A DNA stretch of 59,559 bases from Thiotrichaceae bacterium (GTDB taxonomy: Bacteria; Pseudomonadota; Gammaproteobacteria; Beggiatoales; Beggiatoaceae), in contig JAABRD010000033.1 in the NCBI GenBank assembly GCA_011391085.1, forward strand, positions 1-59,559, written 5' to 3'. Below, in pieces: positions 54,234 to 59,559 of the stretch. The position numbers and the translations under genes are program-made. Below the pieces are notes generated by a model. It worked only from the letters and a program-made list of their open reading frames with translations. It was not told the origin of the DNA and ran no database searches. Each line of letters begins with the position of its first letter. Position 1 is the stretch's first letter.

Positions 54234-54300
54234 AGGACTTACGCAAGGATTTTTGTAACACTATGTTCAACTTTCCTAAACCTTCGAGGTTTAAGAAAGC
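54234..54300. mobile_element. Family-C end fragment and TTTCCTAAACC hairpin
   Basis: AGGACTTACGCA (54234-54245) is a lone family-C end. CTTTCCTAAACCT (54272-54284) pairs with AGGTTTAAGAAAG (54287-54299) across a small loop. The segment separates the CHAT gene from the Uma2 pair. Confidence 0.5.
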
Positions 54301-54343
54301 TAGTTTGCGTAGGTTCTGGTTTAAACGGGTGGCGTATGAAAAA

Positions 54344-56635
54344 CTATAACCAGTTCCCAATTAATAAAAATGGCGCCCAAAAGGCGGGATGTTGATAACG
54401 TGGTTGCTTAATTAAACGTTTCTGGGCCAATTGTAACGCGGTGGCCTTTGACGTGCCTTCTTGTTGCAATTGGCGATAAAATTCTTCCATTAACTGCGTT
54501 GAGGCCACATCATCAATCATCCATAAACTGGCTACTGCGCTTTTTGCGCCCGCTTTAATTGCCACACCAGCCAATCCCAATGCGGCCTGGTCGTCACCGA
54601 CGGCAGTTTGACAGGCACTTAACGTTAACAGTTCCATCGGTTCTTGACGAATTTCGCTAAGGCGAATCAGTTGTTCTAACCGGTTCATGGTCAATTTGCC
54701 ATCATAAGTCAAAATGAAAGTCTGTTGTGGATCACTGTCAAATTGGCCATGAGAAGCAATGTGGACGATTGAATAAAGGGTCGTCTTCAAAGCATTTGAA
54801 AACTTGTCCACCGTGAAGGTTTGGTCTAATAACAGCGTTACGTTTTGGCCATAGAGATTACGGATAAAGTTCACTTCGTTAGGTACACTGAGGAGTTTTA
54901 CATAACCTGCGACGCTTTCGGACAGACCATTGATAAGTATGTTATGGTCTTTGGGAAGTGGTTTCAAGGCATCCGTTAAGGTGAGACCTGGAGTTATCGC
55001 AAGGGCATATTTGAAAATCAGAAATTGTTTGCCATCATGTAACGCCGCAAATGGGATGGTGCGTAGCACTCCATCTGGAACAATCACCAAGGTAGCGATT
55101 TTTTGGGTAGTCAAAGCCGTTTCTAAAGGTGCTATCAACCATTGATATAAACGTTGGGCATAGGCTAGGTAGTTTTGAGAATCGTAACTTTCTAGTTCAA
55201 AACGAAACTCATTGACCTCCTCCCTTAAAGCAGGTGCAGTGACTGGGAGAATAAATTGTTGAATGCCTTTGGGCAAACTCAATAAAATTTCGGTTCGGTC
55301 TGGTAACAAAATAGGATAGAGGACCGCGGTGTTAAGAATGCCAGGGGCTAACGGGGTACGTTTGGCTTGAAATTCGGTGACACATTCATCGCGAAAATAG
55401 TCTTGCAACTCCGCCGTTTTCAAGCGTTCTATCGTATCTTGTGCTTCGGTTAACCAACGTTCTTTCTCTTTGCCAGACACGCTTTTGGCACGTTGTAACA
55501 GGAGGTCCGCCAGTTCAAAATAGACCGGCCCTATCGTCTCCCGAAAAGATTGAGAAGAGTTACGATACCCAATGGCCAATTCCCAACGGATGGGGCGCAA
55601 ACTTTGAACGGCGTTGCGATAGGCATCAATAGCCTGGTCAATTTGTTGTTGGGCTTTAAACAAGCGTCCCAATTGCCATTGCCAGCGATAGAGAATATCG
55701 GAGGCTTGATTGTGAGGCGTAATAAAGGTAGAAGAGTCTTGTTGTGCAAAAAAGATAGCTTGCCGGGTGAGTTGTACACTGTCTGCATAACGTTGTTCCA
55801 GTTCCGCAAGTTGTCCTAAATAACCGTAAGCATAGGAAAGGAGACGAGAATGGTTCAACTCTTGGGCCACGGTAAGGGCTTGTGTCAGGGCCGTTTGGGC
55901 TTGCTGATGAGTAGGCGTTTGCAGTTTGAGGGACCAGATACCTACGCTGAGTAACCCAAAGGCTTTCTCATAGTGATTGTCCAGCGACTCAAATTTTTGC
56001 AACGCGGAATCCAATGCCTGTAATGCTTTAGGCAATTGATTCTGTTTGGAGTAAGCATACGCCAGGTTAATCCAGATTTTGCCTGTGAGAACTGTGGCAC
56101 TGGCTTGTTGTGCGGCGGCGAGACCCTTTGTATAAGTGTCTAAGGCTTTGGCATAATAGGCTTCCACGGTTTGCACATTACCTAAATTATTCAACACGGT
56201 TGCTTGAATCAGAAAAGGGGCATCCGTGGGTAGGCTTTCCAAACTTTTATAGGCGTACTCATGGGCCTGTTGATCTTGACGGGTGGCCAACGCCAAATCA
56301 CTGAGATTTGACCAAATCACGGCCTGTTGCACCGCATTTTTAGGAGATTCCGTCAACGGTAAGGCTTGCAACAAAGTTTGTTGCGCCACATCCGATAACC
56401 CCAAGGCTTGATAAGCAGAGGCTAACTGAATTAAAATCTGAAGGCGTAACGACACTTCTACCTCCTCTTGCTGTAAAGCCTCCTGCCAATGGCGAATCGC
56501 TTGTTCAAATTGACCACGTTGCGAGGCTATTTGACCTTGTTCAAACCAAGTTTGGGCCGATTGGGCAAGTAGGGAGGCGGAAAATACTAAATGAATAATG
56601 AATAATGAATAATGAATAATCGAAGATGGAAACAT
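54344..56635 (-). CDS. TPR-CHAT (caspase-like) protein, probably exported
   Basis: A 763-residue protein when started at the ATG before FPSSIIHYS. A hydrophobic N-terminal segment (about residues 5-24, ending LLAQ) could be a signal peptide. TPR repeats follow (about 27-380), then a CHAT protease domain (about 470-763) with the catalytic pair His629 (in HIASHGQFD) and Cys675 (in LSACQTAVGDD). CHAT domains are separase/caspase-like peptidases; partners and substrates are unknown. The signal segment is encoded partly by a heptamer repeat. Its ATG overlaps the miaA ATG on the other strand (both within CATG), so the longer open frame into miaA is rejected. Confidence 0.88.
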   Translation of the reverse strand: MFPSSIIHYSLFIIHLVFSASLLAQSAQTWFEQGQIASQRGQFEQAIRHWQEALQQEEVEVSLRLQILIQLASAYQALGLSDVAQQTLLQALPLTESPKNAVQQAVIWSNLSDLALATRQDQQAHEYAYKSLESLPTDAPFLIQATVLNNLGNVQTVEAYYAKALDTYTKGLAAAQQASATVLTGKIWINLAYAYSKQNQLPKALQALDSALQKFESLDNHYEKAFGLLSVGIWSLKLQTPTHQQAQTALTQALTVAQELNHSRLLSYAYGYLGQLAELEQRYADSVQLTRQAIFFAQQDSSTFITPHNQASDILYRWQWQLGRLFKAQQQIDQAIDAYRNAVQSLRPIRWELAIGYRNSSQSFRETIGPVYFELADLLLQRAKSVSGKEKERWLTEAQDTIERLKTAELQDYFRDECVTEFQAKRTPLAPGILNTAVLYPILLPDRTEILLSLPKGIQQFILPVTAPALREEVNEFRFELESYDSQNYLAYAQRLYQWLIAPLETALTTQKIATLVIVPDGVLRTIPFAALHDGKQFLIFKYALAITPGLTLTDALKPLPKDHNILINGLSESVAGYVKLLSVPNEVNFIRNLYGQNVTLLLDQTFTVDKFSNALKTTLYSIVHIASHGQFDSDPQQTFILTYDGKLTMNRLEQLIRLSEIRQEPMELLTLSACQTAVGDDQAALGLAGVAIKAGAKSAVASLWMIDDVASTQLMEEFYRQLQQEGTSKATALQLAQKRLIKQPRYQHPAFWAPFLLIGNWL
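56587..56620. repeat. Heptamer array (AATGAAT)n inside the CHAT gene start
   Basis: About five copies of AATGAAT lie in the first codons of the CHAT gene. Three heptamers make seven codons, so the minus strand reads IIHYSLF then IIH, a hydrophobic run that supplies the core of the predicted signal peptide. Confidence 0.8.
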
Positions 56636-57581
56636 GAGGAATTTACCTTGCATATTTTTGATGGGTCCCACCGCGGCCGGCAAAACCGCGGTGGCGGTGC
56701 ATTTGGTCAAATATTTACCGTGCGACATTATCAGCGTTGATTCTGCTATGGTATATCGGGGTATGAACATTGGCACTGCCAAACCGTCACCTGCGGTTCT
56801 TGCCGAAGCCCCCCATCGTTTGATTGACATTCGTGACCCCGTCGAGGCCTATTCGGCGGCCCAATTTTGTAAAGATGCCGTGACGGAAATTCAAGCTATC
56901 CATGCCACTGGGCGAATCCCTTTATTAGTGGGCGGGACTGGATTATACTTTCGCAGTTTACAATATGGCCTATCCGATTTGCCTACTGCGAACCCGCATA
57001 TCCGTACACAATTGACTCAAGAGGCTATACAACTGGGCTGGCCGGTTTTGCACCAACGTTTAGCGAAGATTGACCCTATCACCGCCCAGCGTATTCACCC
57101 AAATGATTCACAACGTATTCAACGCGCCCTTGAAGTTTTCGAAGTATCTGGATATACTATGACGGAATGGTACACACACGCCATTTCTCAACCCTTTTCA
57201 GGACCGTTACTAAAAATTGTGCTTGCACCTGCCCAACGCAGTATTTTACATGATAGAATAGCGCAACGGTTTCAAAATATGTTAGCCCACGGATTTGTTG
57301 AAGAAGTACGTGAATTATTGATGCGTGGTGATTTAACCCCTGAATTGCCAGCCTTACGGGCGGTAGGCTATCGACAAGTGTGGCGTTATTTGGCCGGCGA
57401 ATTAGACTATAATAGTTTGATAGAACAAGGCATCATCGCTACTCGACAATTGGCAAAACGGCAACTCACCTGGTTACGGGCGGAAACACAAACTCAATGG
57501 TTTGATAGTCACACAGAAAACATTGCGCGACAGGTATTGAAATGGATTGAAGAAAGTCATATTCTATCTCAATGTAGCTAA
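56634..57581 (+). CDS. miaA: tRNA dimethylallyltransferase MiaA
   Basis: A 315-residue enzyme with P-loop GPTAAGKT (residues 11-18), the DSAMVYRGMNIGTAKP substrate motif (about 36-52), LLVGGTGLYFRSL and the C-terminal ATRQLAKRQLTWLR block. MiaA adds a dimethylallyl group to A37 of tRNAs reading UNN codons, the first step to ms2i6A. It starts the conserved miaA-hfq-hflX cluster. The ATG is shared in part with the divergent CHAT gene, so both promoters must lie inside the opposing gene or in the heptamer region. Confidence 0.97.
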   Translation: MRNLPCIFLMGPTAAGKTAVAVHLVKYLPCDIISVDSAMVYRGMNIGTAKPSPAVLAEAPHRLIDIRDPVEAYSAAQFCKDAVTEIQAIHATGRIPLLVGGTGLYFRSLQYGLSDLPTANPHIRTQLTQEAIQLGWPVLHQRLAKIDPITAQRIHPNDSQRIQRALEVFEVSGYTMTEWYTHAISQPFSGPLLKIVLAPAQRSILHDRIAQRFQNMLAHGFVEEVRELLMRGDLTPELPALRAVGYRQVWRYLAGELDYNSLIEQGIIATRQLAKRQLTWLRAETQTQWFDSHTENIARQVLKWIEESHILSQCS

Positions 57582-57607
57582 ATAGCTAAATCCTGTACTA
57601 TAATAAG

Positions 57608-57633
57608 GGAGTCCAAAACACGTTTTGGACTCC
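57608..57633. repeat. Perfect GGAGTCC/GGACTCC palindrome between miaA and hfq
   Basis: The 26-bp sequence is identical to that at 9936-9961. It lies 26 bp after the miaA stop and 49 bp before hfq. Without a T-run it is unlikely to terminate fully; it may protect or separate the hfq message. Confidence 0.75.
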
Positions 57634-57682
57634 ATTACCCAACGGAAGTCAAAACAAATTCAAAACAATAAGGAGAACACTT

Positions 57683-57943
57683 ATGAGTAAAGGGCAATCC
57701 CTTCAAGACCCATTTTTAAACGCCTTGCGTAGAGAACATGTACCAGTGTCGATTTTCCTCGTCAACGGTATCAAATTACAAGGCCAAATTGAATCTTTTG
57801 ACCAATTTGTCGTATTACTCAAAAATACCGTCAACCAACTGGTCTATAAACATGCCATTTCCACCATCGTTCCCTCACGGAATATCAAAATTCCGCATGA
57901 CGAACTGGACGACCAATCTCCTCAGAGTGGAGTCACCGAATAA
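57683..57943 (+). CDS. hfq: RNA chaperone Hfq
   Basis: An 86-residue protein. Sm1 (about residues 8-52; [34 protein letters not shown]) and Sm2 ([13 protein letters not shown], about 55-68) are intact, including the distal and proximal RNA-binding residues Gln8, Phe42 and YKHA. The C-terminal tail is short (about 18 residues) and acidic. It forms a hexameric ring that pairs small RNAs with mRNAs, so an Hfq-dependent small RNA such as the 27.8-kb candidate would have a partner. It has a strong ribosome site AAGGAG. Confidence 0.98.
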   Translation: MSKGQSLQDPFLNALRREHVPVSIFLVNGIKLQGQIESFDQFVVLLKNTVNQLVYKHAISTIVPSRNIKIPHDELDDQSPQSGVTE

Positions 57944-57969
57944 GTTCACAGTGTAACAGGTCAGCCTCT

Positions 57970-59289
57970 ATGTTTGAACGGCCAAGCGGCGGTGAACAAG
58001 CCATTTTAGTTCATCTTACCCTCACCCATCTCAAAGAACAAGCTAGTCTGGAAGAGTTTGCCGAATTAGCACGTTCTGCGGGCGCCACTCCCGTGGGCCA
58101 AGCCACCGGCACCCGTTATACCCCAGACCCACGCTACTTCGTGGGAACTGGCAAATTGGAAGAAATCAAGGCACTGGTAGTGGCACACCAAGCAGAACTC
58201 GTGTTATTCAATCATACCTTGACGCCAGGGCAGGAAAGAAATTTAGAAAAATACTTGGAATGTCGCGTATTAGACCGCACCGGTCTCATTTTAGACATTT
58301 TTGCCCAACGGGCCCGTTCTTATGAAGGCAAGTTACAGGTAGAATTAGCCCAACTTAAACACCTGTCGACGCGCCTCATACGAGGCTGGACCCACTTGGA
58401 ACGTCAACGTGGAGGCATTGGTCTGCGTGGCCCTGGCGAAACTCAATTAGAAACGGATCGTCGCTTAATTGCAGAACGCATCAAACACATTCAAAAGCGT
58501 TTGGAGAAAGTCAGTTCCCAACGCGAATTAAGTCGCAAAGCCCGGCGCCGCGCAGAATTGCCCGTTGTCTCCATCGTCGGTTACACCAACGCAGGTAAAT
58601 CCACGCTGTTCAACCACTTAACCCATGCCTCTGTTTATGCAGCCGACCAACTCTTTGCCACCTTAGATGCCACCTTACGTCGCATCACCTTACCGAATAA
58701 AACGCCCTTGATTTTGGCAGACACGGTAGGATTTATTCAACAACTTCCGCATGACCTGGTGGCTGCCTTTCGTGCCACTCTGGAGGAGACCTGTCAATCG
58801 ACTTTACTACTCCATCTGATAGATGCCAGTGACCCCGACCGACAACTGCGGATTGAACAAGTTAACCAAGTCTTGACCGAGATTGGTGCCAACCACATCC
58901 CACAGATTCTGGTTTACAACAAAATTGACCGGTTAACTGACTATCCTCCCAATTTGGAACGAGACCACGAAGGCCACACCAAAATTTGGCTATCGGCCCT
59001 CACTGGCAATGGCCTTGAATTACTTAAAGAAGCCTTGTCAGACCACCTTAGCAAAGAAATGCTACATGGCTGGGTCCGCCTCCCTGCTACCGCAGGTCAT
59101 TTACGTTCCCAACTGTTTACGCAGGGAACGGTGTTGCAAGAACAATACGATGACAGCAATGGAGATTGTTTATTGGAAATAAATTTGCCGGCGCGGAATT
59201 TTGCACAATTGGCGCCGGAACTGCACTTTGAAATAAAAGCGGAGTCCAAGTTAGAAGAGTTGACAGACGGAAACCAGGATCCCATGTAG
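57970..59289 (+). CDS. hflX: Ribosome-associated GTPase HflX
   Basis: A 439-residue GTPase. The N-terminal HflX domain (about residues 10-195; GTRYTPDPRYFVGTGKLEEI and the coiled region before GGIGLRGPGETQLETDRR) is followed by the G domain with G1 GYTNAGKS (204-211), G3 DTVGFI, G4 NKID and a SALTG motif. HflX binds the 50S subunit and splits stalled or hibernating ribosomes. Start is 26 bp after hfq with no strong ribosome site. hflK/hflC, which usually follow, are absent; repeats follow instead. Confidence 0.96.
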   Translation: MFERPSGGEQAILVHLTLTHLKEQASLEEFAELARSAGATPVGQATGTRYTPDPRYFVGTGKLEEIKALVVAHQAELVLFNHTLTPGQERNLEKYLECRVLDRTGLILDIFAQRARSYEGKLQVELAQLKHLSTRLIRGWTHLERQRGGIGLRGPGETQLETDRRLIAERIKHIQKRLEKVSSQRELSRKARRRAELPVVSIVGYTNAGKSTLFNHLTHASVYAADQLFATLDATLRRITLPNKTPLILADTVGFIQQLPHDLVAAFRATLEETCQSTLLLHLIDASDPDRQLRIEQVNQVLTEIGANHIPQILVYNKIDRLTDYPPNLERDHEGHTKIWLSALTGNGLELLKEALSDHLSKEMLHGWVRLPATAGHLRSQLFTQGTVLQEQYDDSNGDCLLEINLPARNFAQLAPELHFEIKAESKLEELTDGNQDPM

Positions 59290-59319
59290 GTTGGACTAGA
59301 CATAGCGAAGTCTAACCTA

Positions 59320-59559
59320 TATAGTAATATTCCTTCTCGTTTGTACCTCCTTCCGTACACCGGGGAGTGATTCTCCCCGCCTGCGACAGGGTAGGGTAAT
59401 GCCATTAAGTTAAGGAAAACGTCGGTGGAGTGGAGGCTTTAGCCGCAATGCCATTAAGTTAAGGAAAACCCCGGTGGAGTGGAGGCTTTAGCCGGCCGGC
59501 GGTAGACACACTCCAATCTTTGAGAAAGGGGAACGCCTACCGCCGGCCGGCTAAAGCCT
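59320..59559. mobile_element. Family-B left end followed by a duplicated family-A element
   Basis: TATAGTAATATTCC (59320-59333) with GTTTGTAC starts a family-B copy that lacks its right end. From about 59399 two family-A left ends with GCCATTAAGTTAAGG (about 52 bp apart) lead into a GGCTTTAGCC hairpin that runs to the window edge. The duplicated-left-end structure is the same as at 34656-34825. Confidence 0.7.

Noticed and set aside
56636-56830. 65-residue extension of the CHAT protein into miaA
   Set aside because: It would be antisense to the conserved miaA P-loop region and has no family support.

Overview
The window looks like a chromosomal segment of a gammaproteobacterium. The miaA-hfq-hflX order, the fabA-fabB pair, recA-recX, recC, a Slt70-type lytic transglycosylase and obgE all fit that group. 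The setting is dense in repeats and in hybrid kinases, CHAT, Sel1, Uma2 and large tandem-repeat proteins, and it includes a complete glycine-betaine synthesis and uptake cluster. This resembles large sulfur bacteria of the Thiotrichales/Beggiatoaceae type in a saline habitat. The class assignment is fairly firm; the family is an inference.

Layout. 1-8.3 kb: an MddA-like membrane methyltransferase, recC and a 1235-residue hybrid kinase. 8.3-14.5 kb: an osmoprotection block with two N-methyltransferases that make betaine from glycine, followed by proV-proW-proX. 14.8-18.7 kb: a secreted CAP-domain protein, then a divergent histidine kinase next to a frameshifted receiver protein with a HEPN-like motif. 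18.7-25.8 kb (minus strand): a lipoprotein solute-binding protein, a GAF-GGDEF cyclase, a Sel1-repeat protein, recX, and recA carrying a 329-residue intein. 26.3-31.4 kb: an EamA exporter, a probable small transcript, fabA-fabB and a Wzt-type ATPase. 31.9-39.8 kb: a PCuAC copper chaperone, slt, and a 1642-residue secreted protein with 11 repeats. 40.3-46.6 kb (minus): two kinases, a PATAN-like protein and a Cache-HAMP sensor without an output domain. 47-56.6 kb: obgE, a P-loop ATPase, a secreted protein, three Uma2 proteins, a histidine phosphatase and a TPR-CHAT protein. 56.6-59.3 kb: miaA-hfq-hflX.

Intergenic DNA is unusually rich in palindromic elements. At least five families have terminal inverted repeats and look like non-autonomous mobile elements (MITEs): A, TGCCATTAAGTTAAG; B, TATAGTAATATTCCT; C, AGGACTTACGCA; D, TGAAGCAG; E, GTGTGCAACA; plus two single copies. 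Shorter families are the GGCTTTAGCC hairpins, GGAGTCC/GGACTCC palindromes and heptamer arrays. Several elements have been amplified internally into 22-31 bp tandem arrays. One array lies in frame inside a kinase gene, and one heptamer array encodes part of a signal peptide. No transposase, CRISPR array, tRNA or rRNA was recognised.

The strongest leads are: the kinase plus receiver/HEPN-like pair; a short transcript with a near-consensus promoter and a strong terminator upstream of fabA; the hairpin whose two arms were amplified separately around a kept loop; and the repeat-bearing kinase.
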